Part shown: one piece after another, positions 10,006 to 19,297 of the stretch
Layout of the letters: each line of letters begins with the position of its first letter
How positions within the stretch are numbered: position 1 is the first letter of the stretch
From: Poseidonocella sp. HB161398
GTDB lineage: Bacteria; Pseudomonadota; Alphaproteobacteria; Rhodobacterales; Rhodobacteraceae
DNA: 64,000 nucleotides
Assembly: GCF_005870025.1 (NCBI RefSeq)
Contig: NZ_VATA01000014.1
Location: forward strand, 1 to 64,000
Direction of reading: 5' to 3'
Notes under the pieces: generated by a model
Databases searched by the model: none
The model's input: the letters and a program-made list of their open reading frames with translations, nothing else
What the model was told of the DNA's origin: nothing
Translations under genes and position numbers: made by a program

Positions 10006-11016
10006 TCAGGCGGCGGACAGCGTCTCCATCAGGGTCCGGAATTCGTCCTCGACGGCTTCGGCAAAGGAACCGATGCCGAAACGGCTGGCGATGTGCTGCG
10101 GAAGCTGGCGCGAAGCCGAAATGCGCAGCCGCCTCATTTCCGGAACAATGCGCTCGCAGCCATAGAGCTCCATGTATTCCGAGAAATTGTCGAATGCCCT
10201 GCGGCCGACATAGTCGATCAGCGTTTCTGCCGCGGCGCCATTCGCCAGAATCTCGTCATGATCCTGCGTTTCGACATGGTAGTAGGTGAATTCCTCCGGC
10301 ATTTCCGCCAACGGAACCTGGAGGATGGTCCGGCCATTCACCAGCGCACCGGCATTGACCAGCAAGTCGTCGACAACCACGCCATGATCGGCCGAAAGGT
10401 AGAGATCCGCCAGCGGAACCCCCTCCCCCAGAGCGCCTTCGCGGATACAGATCGGAGCAAGCCGGTCCGCCATATCGGATCTCGCAAGGGCATTGCGGAT
10501 TTTCTGTCGGCCGATCCATTTCACCGGAACAGGTTTTCCGGCTGCGGTCAGAACCAGATCTCCGATGCCGAGAAACTCGACGGGGCGCTGGCCTTCAGGG
10601 GTCGAAATCAGGGTGCCGCCGACAAAGCAGTTTGCGGCCGCTTCCTCGACCTGCCAGCCGGAGGAGGTATCGACGGCCGTGAAGGTGACGCCGCTCAGAT
10701 CGGTGCCCGCAGGCACGAAAATGGTGGTGTTTCCAAGCAGGAGGCCCGGCCCGCTCGCCACGAACCCGATCGTGTCGCCATTGCTGTCAACGAGGTTTCC
10801 GAGATACTCATATTGGTCATCCGCCAGGATTCCGCCGTCCGGACCGGTGAACTCCTCGTTCAAATCCAATATGTTAGTGTCGTCCCCTGCACCATCGGAA
10901 TTGTCGGCAATGGTGACTGAAGTGTTTTCCGCAAATGTTAGAAGATCAAGATTCACATTGAGAAGGTCACCTACACCCAAGGATGTCGAGGTGTAGGTAT
11001 CATATGAATTCGCCAT
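10006..11016 (-). CDS. Hint-domain protein (hedgehog/intein-like)
   Basis: A 336-aa protein. Residues 1-125 are Asp/Asn/Thr-rich with low similarity to anything I recognise. Cys130 opens a Hint module (NCFVGGTLISTPEGQRPVE, then LGIGDLVLTAAGKPVPVKWI). The His-containing block LYLSADHGVVVDDLLVNAGA and NGRTI follow. Hint domains of this type are common in Rhodobacteraceae secreted or RTX-like proteins and can promote self-cleavage. Here no intact C-terminal extein junction is visible, so splicing is not expected. The ATG is preceded by GGAGAG. The upstream region is AT-rich. Confidence 0.8.
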   Translation of the reverse strand: MANSYDTYTSTSLGVGDLLNVNLDLLTFAENTSVTIADNSDGAGDDTNILDLNEEFTGPDGGILADDQYEYLGNLVDSNGDTIGFVASGPGLLLGNTTIFVPAGTDLSGVTFTAVDTSSGWQVEEAAANCFVGGTLISTPEGQRPVEFLGIGDLVLTAAGKPVPVKWIGRQKIRNALARSDMADRLAPICIREGALGEGVPLADLYLSADHGVVVDDLLVNAGALVNGRTILQVPLAEMPEEFTYYHVETQDHDEILANGAAAETLIDYVGRRAFDNFSEYMELYGCERIVPEMRRLRISASRQLPQHIASRFGIGSFAEAVEDEFRTLMETLSAA

Positions 11017-12013
11017 GTGCGCTCTCCGCTGGACAGGGAAATACCGTTACGCTGAGGAAGCCATCCCTTGCATGCACTCTAAGCCCCCCTCGCCCGAATA
11101 AGTTAAGAAGGAAAGAATCTTTAAAACAAGGTCTTTTGTTTCATTGTTAATAATAGAATCGAAACGAAACCGGCTTTTTTCGACACATACTGACATCTGT
11201 CTAAGATAATTGCGGACATAAATCGCTTGCTGTCTATTTTTTTAATCGTTCGCCGATTCTTTTTTGATTCGGCTTCGAATCACTTTCCGAAGCCGTTTCT
11301 CTCGCTTCTCAAAACGCCACCACCTCCGGACAGAACAGCATCCCACGGGACGTATCAGAATGATATCTGTTCGTGTGCTAATGGAAATTCTGTCCAGAAA
11401 TTAAACTGCATTCCAGAACAATATCCGCATGCTGATATTGACTTCCGAAAGCATTTCTTCCCTATTCTGCCCGCTTGGCGGGAAAATCAATTTCAGACTG
11501 ATCCAGTGCCGGAAATTGAACTACAAATGATGCAGCCCTCCGGACGGAAAACCGGACGGCCGACGGGCCGAAAGGCGGCCGGGGCGCCGGACAATGCATG
11601 CCTCGGGCGGGCGCGGTGCCGGATGCGGTCCCCCGCGTGCACCTGTCCGGGCCGCACGGTCCCGGCGGATCCGGGCGCCGCCGCGGACCCTTGGCGGGCA
11701 CTGTCCCGGCTCTGTCCCCGGCCCGCAGGTCGATGCCGGACGGGGCGCCCCCCCGGCGGGCTGGTCCTGCCGCAGCCCTGGCCGCACCCCTGCGAAGGGA
11801 CATTGCGGCTGAGCCCGCCGGGCATCCGCATGCAGTCATGGCAGGAGGGTCATGGCCGAGCCGAGGTGGCGCGCGCGCGCCCTGCCCGGCAGGGCAGCCC
11901 GGCGCCCCTGTGGTCGCCAGCTGTGCCGCCTCGCGCGGTTCCCGGCGTGCCCGGGACCGGGGCCCGCCCGGCACGGAGGGCGCGAAGGCGGCTCCTGCCG
12001 CGACCCGAAGGCC
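11017..12013. other. 1-kb intergenic region, AT-rich left half and GC-rich right half
   Basis: Positions about 11,090-11,520 are strikingly AT-rich for this genome, with T and A runs, and the rest returns to very high GC. No gene is recognised. A perfect 8-bp inverted repeat (CGGCTTCG, 10-base loop, CGAAGCCG) lies at 11,270-11,295. The AT-rich part probably contains the promoter of the minus-strand Hint gene and may mark transferred DNA. Confidence 0.5.
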
Positions 12014-12850
12014 TCAGCGGCAGGCCGCCGCATAGGCGCCGGGCGTCACGCCGAAATGGCGGCGGAACTGGCGGATCAGGTGGCTCTGGTCGAAGAAGCC
12101 GACGCTCGCGGCCACCTCCGCCGCGCCGGTGCCCGCCGCGAGCAGGGCCTTGGCATGGCGCAGCCGGATCTGGGTCAGGTAGCCATGAACCGAAAGCCCG
12201 GTCGCGGCGCGGAAGGCGCGCATGAAGTGGTATTCGCTCAGCCCCGCCGCCCCGGCCGCCTCGCGCACCGAGACCGGCCCGCCATACTGCGCCGCGAGAT
12301 AGTCGAGCGAGCGGCGGATGCCCGCCCGCGCCGTCCCGGGGGCCGCATGGCGCCGCGCCCGCTGGCCATAGCGGGCGATCAGGGCGGCGAAGGCCTCGTA
12401 GGCGGCGCATTCGCGCTCCAGCACGTCGGGCGCCTCCGTCATGACCCGGTGCGCGCGGTTCAGCGCCCGCGTCGCCCCCGGGTCGTGGCGGATCACCTCG
12501 CTGCCGAAATCGAGCTCGCCCCGCCCGCCCAGCACGTCATCGGCGATGCCCTCGAGAAAGCGCGCGGAGGGGTAGAAGGCGCAGTAGTCCCATCCCGCGT
12601 CGCGCGCCGCCGCCTCTGCCGCATGGACCTCGCCGGGATGGATGATCATCACCGTCCCGGCCGCCGCCACCCCTTCGCGGCGCAGCACGCGATGGCGCTG
12701 CGCCCCCCGGCTGAAGGCCGCGATGACGAATTCATCATGGAAATGCGCCGGATAGCTGTGATCGAAGCAGGAGGCGCGCAGAAGCTCCAGCCCGTCGGGC
12801 AGGCTGCTGTCGCGCCAGAGGGTCATGCGGTCGCGCCGCCTCGTCGCCAT
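12014..12850 (-). CDS. AraC-family transcriptional regulator
   Basis: A 278-aa cytoplasmic activator. The N-terminal cupin-like effector domain contains SYPAHFHDEFVIAAFSRGAQ and GTVMIIHPGEVHAAEA, typical of AraC proteins with a small-molecule pocket. The C-terminal double helix-turn-helix spans about residues 180-278: VSVREAAGAAGLSEYHFMRA, then FRAATGLSVHGYLTQIRLRHA, VAASVGFFDQSHLIRQFRRH and FGVTPGAY. Start codons at 12,850 and 12,826 are both possible. It is divergent from the racemase gene with a gap of about 100 bp, so it is a candidate regulator of that gene. Confidence 0.88.
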   Translation of the reverse strand: MATRRRDRMTLWRDSSLPDGLELLRASCFDHSYPAHFHDEFVIAAFSRGAQRHRVLRREGVAAAGTVMIIHPGEVHAAEAAARDAGWDYCAFYPSARFLEGIADDVLGGRGELDFGSEVIRHDPGATRALNRAHRVMTEAPDVLERECAAYEAFAALIARYGQRARRHAAPGTARAGIRRSLDYLAAQYGGPVSVREAAGAAGLSEYHFMRAFRAATGLSVHGYLTQIRLRHAKALLAAGTGAAEVAASVGFFDQSHLIRQFRRHFGVTPGAYAAACR

Positions 12851-12954
12851 GCCTCGCCCATCCCGGTTCCGTGCCGCAGCAGGATCGTCCAATCCCGCCC
12901 CGCTGGCGGCGTGGCAGACCCCGTGCATCCTGCAACGCAGCATACCGGGACAGC

Positions 12955-13683
12955 ATGACCAGCAGCAACAAGGCGCGGCCCCTGCCGCAGAAAGTGATCG
13001 GCATCCTCGGCGGCATGAGCAGCCAGGCCACGGCGGAATACTACAGGATGCTCAACGCGCGGATGACCGCCCGGCTGGGCGGCTGGGACACGGCCGAGAT
13101 CGTCACGGTCTCGGTCAATTTCGGCAATATCGAGCATTTCGTCCGGAACGCGCTCTGGGCGGAGGCAGAGGCCTATCTGGCCGGGAAGCTCGACCGGCTG
13201 GAGAGGGCGGGGGCGGATGTGATCCTCTGCGCCTCGAACACCATGCACCGCGTCGTTGCCCCGGCCATGGAGGGGCGCGCCACGCCCTTCCTCCATATCG
13301 CCGATCCCGCGGGCGACGCGCTCCGCCGGGCCGGACTGTCGCGGGCCGGGCTTCTCGGGACGCTGCCGGTGATGCAGTCCGGCGCGCTCCGCCGCCGCTA
13401 CCGAGAGCGCTTCGGCATCGAGATCCTCGTGCCGCCCGGGGACGGCCAGCAGGAGGTCGACCGCATCATCTTCGACGAGCTCGTCCATGGCGCGCTGAAC
13501 CCCGGCTCGAAGGCCGCCTATCTGCGGATCGCCGCTGCGCTGCAGGCGCGGGGCGCGCAGGCGCTGATCCTCGGCTGCACCGAGATCTGCCTGCTGATCG
13601 GCCAGGACGACCTGCCCGGCCTGCCGGTCTTCGACACGACCAGCCTGCATGTCGATGCCGCGCTGGCTTTCGCGCTCGGCTGA
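12955..13683 (+). CDS. aspartate/glutamate racemase family protein
   Basis: A 242-aa cofactor-independent racemase-type protein. The N-terminus KVIGILGGMSSQATAEYYRM and the two catalytic-cysteine segments (DVILCASNTMHRV and ALILGCTEICLLIGQ) match the aspartate racemase branch, where paired cysteines act as acid and base. An N-terminal extension is possible but the ATG at 12,955 aligns with the family start. Divergent from the AraC gene; convergent with the flavoprotein gene. The substrate (Asp, Glu or another amino acid) cannot be decided from sequence. Confidence 0.88.
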   Translation: MTSSNKARPLPQKVIGILGGMSSQATAEYYRMLNARMTARLGGWDTAEIVTVSVNFGNIEHFVRNALWAEAEAYLAGKLDRLERAGADVILCASNTMHRVVAPAMEGRATPFLHIADPAGDALRRAGLSRAGLLGTLPVMQSGALRRRYRERFGIEILVPPGDGQQEVDRIIFDELVHGALNPGSKAAYLRIAAALQARGAQALILGCTEICLLIGQDDLPGLPVFDTTSLHVDAALAFALG

Positions 13684-13721
13684 GGGTTCCGGCGCGTTTC
13701 CCGCCGTCATCGCGGCGGCAG

Positions 13722-13745
13722 GACGGCGGTTGGCGGGCCGCCGTC
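13722..13745. terminator. terminator-like hairpin between convergent genes
   Basis: A perfect 8-bp stem, GACGGCGG / CCGCCGTC, with an 8-base loop lies between the racemase stop and the stop of the convergent flavoprotein gene, overlapping the latter. There is no T-run, so intrinsic termination is only possible, not shown. Confidence 0.35.
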
Positions 13746-14346
13746 ACACCGGCGCGCGTCCCCCGCGCCGGGCCGCGATCTCGGCCTCGAGCGCGGCGAT
13801 GCGGGCGTCGCGGCGGCCGAGTTCGGCCTGCACCTCCGCCGCCTCGCAGCGCCGCGGGATGTGGCGCGGGCAATTGTCGTCCCAGGCCTCGACCTCGATC
13901 AGCAATGCCCGCTCCGCGCCCTCCGCCCGGGTCCGTCCATCCGGAACCGGACCGCACTCGGCCAGGCGCCCGCGCCCCCAGATCTTGACCCGCCGCCGCT
14001 GCGCATAGTCGATCAGCAGGAGCACCACCCGGTCATTCTCCGCCAGATGGGCGGCCGTCTCGTCCGGCCCGTCGCCGGGCGGCACCGCCATGGCGAGGCT
14101 CCGCGTGCCGAGAAGGCGCAGGAAGCCCGGCGGGCCGCCGAAATGCTCCAGGCCCGGCGCGCCGACGGCACTGGCCGTCGCCAGGAACACGCTGCGCTGC
14201 GCCGCCATGAAAGCCTCCAGATCGCGCGGGATGTCGATCGGCCATTCGACCGTCCCGTAAAACCGCCGCGAGCCGCGCTGCCGCTGGATCTCCTGCACCG
14301 CCGCCGAGAAGGCGAGCCCGTCTGGGGACCGGTCGAATTCGGACAT
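13744..14346 (-). CDS. pyridoxamine 5'-phosphate oxidase-like flavoprotein
   Basis: A 200-aa protein of the split-barrel FMN-binding family. The barrel core is recognisable in FMAAQRSVFLATASAVGAPG, LRLLGTRSLAMAVPPGDG, NDRVVLLLIDYAQRRRVKIW and GRGRLAE. The C-terminus ends in a short heptad-like helix (AELGRRDARIAALEAEIA) seen in the class often annotated as pyridoxamine 5'-phosphate oxidase family. The start is fixed by AAGGAGG seven bases upstream of ATG; a longer frame upstream lacks such a site. The natural substrate is unknown. Confidence 0.82.
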   Translation of the reverse strand: MSEFDRSPDGLAFSAAVQEIQRQRGSRRFYGTVEWPIDIPRDLEAFMAAQRSVFLATASAVGAPGLEHFGGPPGFLRLLGTRSLAMAVPPGDGPDETAAHLAENDRVVLLLIDYAQRRRVKIWGRGRLAECGPVPDGRTRAEGAERALLIEVEAWDDNCPRHIPRRCEAAEVQAELGRRDARIAALEAEIAARRGGRAPV

Positions 14347-14452
14347 GCCGCCTCCTTGCGCGGGACCATCCTGGCCGGAGCAGCGCCCCGGCATGCCGCG
14401 CCTCTATCGGCGCGGGCCGCCCGGCTGGCAAGGGCGCATCGCCCCGGATGCC

Positions 14453-15037
14453 TCAGCGCGCGCGGCTATAGCCCGGCGCCAGCCGCATCCAGCGGAAGAC
14501 CATCATCAGCGCCAGCGTCGTGGCGACGAGCCCGAAGAGGTCGCCGGCCGCATAGACCGCCAGCACGCCGAGTGCCCGGTCCGGTGGCAGCATGCCCGAG
14601 AAGACCACCGCCTGGCCGCCGGAATTCAGCAGCGAGGCCATGATCCCCGCGACCAGCAGCCAGCGCCAGTGGACCCGCGCGTCCCGCCCGGCATAGAGGT
14701 TCAGCCCCAGAAGCCGCAGCAGCTCGAAGGACAGGATCGCCGCGGAGCCCCCGATGGCGATGGAGACCAGGATCACCGGATCGGTCACGCTGGAGAATTC
14801 CGCCGGCGTGAAAAGCACCTCCGACAGGAAGCCCCCGGCGCAGAGCGGCAGGAAGGCGCGCCAGCCCAGCAGCCAGGCCGACAGCACCCGCACCCCGTGG
14901 GGCAGGTAGAGCAGGCTGGCATAGCGCGTCAGGTCGGGGAAGACCTGCGACTGCAGCGGCGTCACCAGGAAGGCGGTCAGGCCATGGCAGAGCACATAGG
15001 CGAGCGCCACCACGGCGAAGGTCTGGAGGTATTTCAA
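14453..15037 (-). CDS. small polytopic membrane protein of unknown function
   Basis: A 194-aa product with about five hydrophobic helices: residues 5-25, a loop with RYASLLYLPHGVRVLSAWLL, then helices around 60-75, 87-108, 125-145 and 160-182. The motif YLPHGVRVL before a Trp/Leu helix recalls the MASE1-like sensory membrane module, but no output domain is attached. The function is not assigned. It lies downstream of the winged-helix gene in the same direction, with a gap of about 70 bp, and could be its co-transcribed partner. Confidence 0.65.
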   Translation of the reverse strand: MKYLQTFAVVALAYVLCHGLTAFLVTPLQSQVFPDLTRYASLLYLPHGVRVLSAWLLGWRAFLPLCAGGFLSEVLFTPAEFSSVTDPVILVSIAIGGSAAILSFELLRLLGLNLYAGRDARVHWRWLLVAGIMASLLNSGGQAVVFSGMLPPDRALGVLAVYAAGDLFGLVATTLALMMVFRWMRLAPGYSRAR

Positions 15038-15108
15038 ATTCCGCTCGTTCAGGCTGGTTCATCCGGTTGCGGCAGGCAGCTGCCTGCCGATTGCGGGCGC
15101 GGGCCGCC

Positions 15109-15426
15109 CTAGCGCTTCAGCAGATCCCCGTCGAGAAGGTCGCTGCGGACCGAATAGCTCTTGGCCTTCGATCCCTCGGCGCGTTCGAGGATGCCGGCGC
15201 TGAGCAGGGTCCGCACCGCGCGGTAGAAGGTTGCCTGGGCCACGGTGGCGACCAGCGGATGCGCCCGCATCTCGTCGGAGCCGACCACGGCTCCGGGCCC
15301 CTTGCTCAGGCTATGGGCGGCAAGCAGCACGTCCCTCTCGATCCTGCTGAGACTGTCGAGCCCGACATCCCGCTCCAGCCGACGAAGCATCTCCCGCAGT
15401 TCGAAAATCGATGTGAGCCTATCCAT
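15109..15426 (-). CDS. winged-helix DNA-binding regulator
   Basis: A 105-aa protein. LSRIERDVLLAAHSL and a recognition-helix-like stretch, VATVAQATFYRAVRTLLSAG, followed by ILERAEGSKAKSYSV (wing), fit a MarR-like or small wHTH fold. An N-terminal helix, FELREMLRRLERD, could dimerise. The ATG is preceded by GGAGG. A perfect 15-bp palindrome lies 58 bp upstream of the start and is a plausible operator for autoregulation. The regulated target and signal are unknown. Confidence 0.7.
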   Translation of the reverse strand: MDRLTSIFELREMLRRLERDVGLDSLSRIERDVLLAAHSLSKGPGAVVGSDEMRAHPLVATVAQATFYRAVRTLLSAGILERAEGSKAKSYSVRSDLLDGDLLKR

Positions 15427-15483
15427 GCAGCATAATCCTCCAGCGCCCCGGAGTCGTCAAGCGGGCACGGCGGGGCTGGAAAA

Positions 15484-15498
15484 TTATCACTATGATAA
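15484..15498. promoter_or_regulatory. perfect palindromic operator TTATCA-CTA-TGATAA
   Basis: Two perfect 6-bp half-sites separated by 3 bases stand in an otherwise GC-rich stretch, between the winged-helix gene (minus strand) and a short plus-strand unit. TATGAT inside it could also be a -10 element for the plus strand. This geometry fits a dimeric wHTH repressor. Binding is inferred. Confidence 0.55.
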
Positions 15499-15521
15499 AC
15501 TATTGGCTTTGGTGAAGCATC

Positions 15522-15599
15522 ATGCTAGCTTTCTCCCCGGCGGCGCTCTTCGCTGGAGAAGACACCGCTCCTTATTTCGATAATGCCCCGCCCCGGTAA
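15522..15599 (+). CDS. possible 25-aa mini-protein or leader ORF
   Basis: ATG at 15,522 opens MLAFSPAALFAGEDTAPYFD then NAPPR and a TAA that overlaps the left stem of an intrinsic terminator. GGTGAAG, 10-15 bases upstream, could serve as a weak ribosome binding site. It lies just downstream of the palindrome, so the unit might be a short regulated mRNA or a small RNA. The coding assignment is weak because of its length. Confidence 0.25.
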   Translation: MLAFSPAALFAGEDTAPYFDNAPPR

Positions 15600-15619
15600 C
15601 GTCAGTTGCCGGGGTTTTT
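15591..15619 (+). terminator. rho-independent terminator
   Basis: CCCCGGTAAC, loop GTCA, GTTGCCGGGG form a 10-bp stem with one T-G wobble, followed immediately by TTTTT at 15,615-15,619. This is the clearest intrinsic terminator in the window. It points in the plus direction although no annotated plus-strand gene precedes it, which implies a short transcript starting near the palindrome at 15,484-15,498. Confidence 0.8.
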
Positions 15620-16075
15620 GCTTTCGGCAGGAACACGCCGACCGCAGCGGCGGCAGGCACAATGCGCCGCCACCCGTTCCCCCCTGCCCCGGACCAGGCC
15701 CCGCCCCGCGCATCGCATCCCGGCGGAGGGCACCGCCGCCACGCTCCGGCCGGAGCGCTCCTTCCTGCGCTGTCATCGCGCCACAGCGGAAACCGCAGGC
15801 GGCCCGTCTCCTTGGCCTCTTGCCGGCTCCACGCGCGCTCCCGAGGGACGGGCCCCGCAAGGAGACGACCCGGACGCCCCGAAGGACCCCGCTTGCTGCA
15901 TCGGAGCGGGACGCCCTGCCGTCGCCCGCTCGCGCAGGCGCCGGAACAGCCCCGCACGAAGGCTCAGGCAGGAGGTTCTGACGCCGCGCCCGCCGGAGGC
16001 GTTGCCTGCCCGGAGCGGCCGGCCCTCCGGCGGCCTGGGCCAGGGCCCGTGCCGGGACGCTCCGGCGGTCTGGGC

Positions 16076-16576
16076 TCAGCCCCCCGCGCCGAGCGCCAGC
16101 CGGTAGAAGCGGGTATCGACCGCCATCCGCGGGAAGGCCGGGGGCAGCGCGCCGGGCGGCACCGCGGAAAAGCCGTGCTTCTCGTAGAAACGGTGCGCGG
16201 CGAGGAATTTCTCGGTCGTCCCCAGATAGATCTCCGCCAGCCCCGCCGTCCGCGCACGCTCGAGCAGCGCCCCGAGCAGGGCCGCCGCCACGCCCGGGCG
16301 CCCGCCGCGATGCGCCGCCGAGACGAACATCTTGCGCAGCGCCCCCTGGCGGTTGCCGATATCCTTCAGCCCGATCGTGCCGACCAGCGCGCCGCCCTGC
16401 TCCGCCACCAGGAAATCGCCCGCGCCGCTCTGGTAGAACGCCGGGATCGCTGCCAGATCCGGCTGATCGGCGGCGGTGATCGCGATGCCGAACTCCGCCT
16501 GCTGGATCGGCAGGATCAGCGCGATCACCGACGGCGCGTCGCCCTCGGCATAGGGGCGGATGACGAGATCGCTCAT
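16076..16576 (-). CDS. GNAT-family N-acetyltransferase
   Basis: A 166-aa acetyl-CoA-dependent transferase fold. Visible elements are LVIRPYAEGDAPSVIALIL (strand 1 and helix 1), DFLVAEQGGALVGTIGLKD (central strands), LRKMFVSAAHRGGRPGVAAA then LLGALLERA (motif A with the R-G-x-P/G-VA-A-L acetyl-CoA loop) and LGTTEKFLAAHRFYEKHGF (motif B). The start at 16,576 is the ATG that begins the fold. The acceptor is not predictable. It is the distal member of a same-strand pair with the LysR gene, about 70 bp from it. Confidence 0.87.
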   Translation of the reverse strand: MSDLVIRPYAEGDAPSVIALILPIQQAEFGIAITAADQPDLAAIPAFYQSGAGDFLVAEQGGALVGTIGLKDIGNRQGALRKMFVSAAHRGGRPGVAAALLGALLERARTAGLAEIYLGTTEKFLAAHRFYEKHGFSAVPPGALPPAFPRMAVDTRFYRLALGAGG

Positions 16577-16645
16577 GGCTGGGCCTCCGGGAATTGCCGC
16601 CCCGTGCCTAGCCCGCCCGCCGGGCCGCGCCAAGTCCGCGGCGGC

Positions 16646-17542
16646 TCAGATCCGGCTGCGGCGCACCTCCTCGCCCAGCCACTGGCGGAAGGCCTGCGCC
16701 TGCGGGTCCTGCCATTTGCGCTCGGGGATGACCAGCCAGTAGCCCTCGCCCGACAGCACCGGCGGACCGAAGGGCGCGGCCAGCGCGCCGCATTCGAGCT
16801 CGGCCGAGATGTAATGCGCGGGCAGGACCGCGAAGCCCATCCCGCGCAGCGCGCCTTCGGCCAGCATGCAGCTATCGGCGAAGCGGTGGCCCTGGATCGT
16901 GCCGCTATGGCCGGTGCCCGAGAGCCGCAGCCAGGTCAGCCAGAGGCTCGGCCGCGAGGCGTTCTGCAGCGCGGGCAGCCGGTCGAAGGGGAATTGCCCG
17001 GGATCCTCCACCCGCGCCGCCAGAGCCGGGGCGCAGACCACCGCCAGCCTTTCGCGGAATAGCTCGGTCGCGCGCGCGTCCTTCCACTGCCCCGCCCCGC
17101 GCAAGAGCGCCGCGTCGAGCTCGCCCCCGGCGAAATCCGCGCCCTCGCCGATTGTGCGCAGCTCCACCGGGATGCCGGGATGCTGGGCGAAGAAGCCCTC
17201 GAGCCGCGGGATCAGCCAGCGCGTGGCCATGCCGGGCGTCGACCCGACCTGCAGCGCCGCCCGCGCGCGGCGGCCGCGCACGACGTCGATCGAGATTTCC
17301 TCGAGCCGCGCCAGCACCTGCGGCAGGTCGGCATGGTAGCGCGCGCCGAGCTCGGTCAGCACCAGCCGCGGCCCCGCCCGGTCGAAGAGCGGCGTCGCCA
17401 GGAAGCGCTCCAGATTGCCGATATTGCGGCTGACCGCGCTCTGGGTGACGCCCAGCTCGTCGGCGGCGCGGGTGAAGCTCAGATGGCGCGCGGCGGCCTC
17501 GAAGGCCTGCAGATCCGCGAGCGAGGGTATGTAGCGGCGCAT
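16646..17542 (-). CDS. LysR-family transcriptional regulator (GcvA-like)
   Basis: A 298-aa LysR regulator. The N-terminal winged helix reads SLADLQAFEAAARHLSFTRA then ADELGVTQSAVSRNIGNLER with PLFDRAGPRLVLTELGARYH. The C-terminal periplasmic-binding-like effector domain includes LQVGSTPGMATRWLIPRLEG, FFAQHPGIPVELRT and the GMGFAVLPAHYI segment that matches GcvA-type regulators. Targets are unknown. The gene starts beside a long gene-free spacer with no divergent neighbour. Confidence 0.9.
   Translation of the reverse strand: MRRYIPSLADLQAFEAAARHLSFTRAADELGVTQSAVSRNIGNLERFLATPLFDRAGPRLVLTELGARYHADLPQVLARLEEISIDVVRGRRARAALQVGSTPGMATRWLIPRLEGFFAQHPGIPVELRTIGEGADFAGGELDAALLRGAGQWKDARATELFRERLAVVCAPALAARVEDPGQFPFDRLPALQNASRPSLWLTWLRLSGTGHSGTIQGHRFADSCMLAEGALRGMGFAVLPAHYISAELECGALAAPFGPPVLSGEGYWLVIPERKWQDPQAQAFRQWLGEEVRRSRI

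Positions 17543-19297
<1,755 letters not shown>

Larger units (their letters stand above)
15427..16075. other. intergenic region with operator, mini-ORF and terminator, then gene-free DNA
   Basis: The left 200 bases hold a palindrome, a 25-codon frame and an intrinsic terminator, listed separately. From about 15,620 to 16,075 the sequence is GC-rich and I recognise no gene, RNA or repeat. Confidence 0.5.

Noticed and set aside
11270-11295. Intrinsic terminator in the AT-rich region
   Set aside because: The 8-bp stem is perfect but the T-run lies on the wrong side for the plus strand and becomes an A-run on the minus strand.
15484-15498. FNR/Crp-type site
   Set aside because: FNR sites need TTGAT-N4-ATCAA; TTATCA-N3-TGATAA differs in half-site and spacing.
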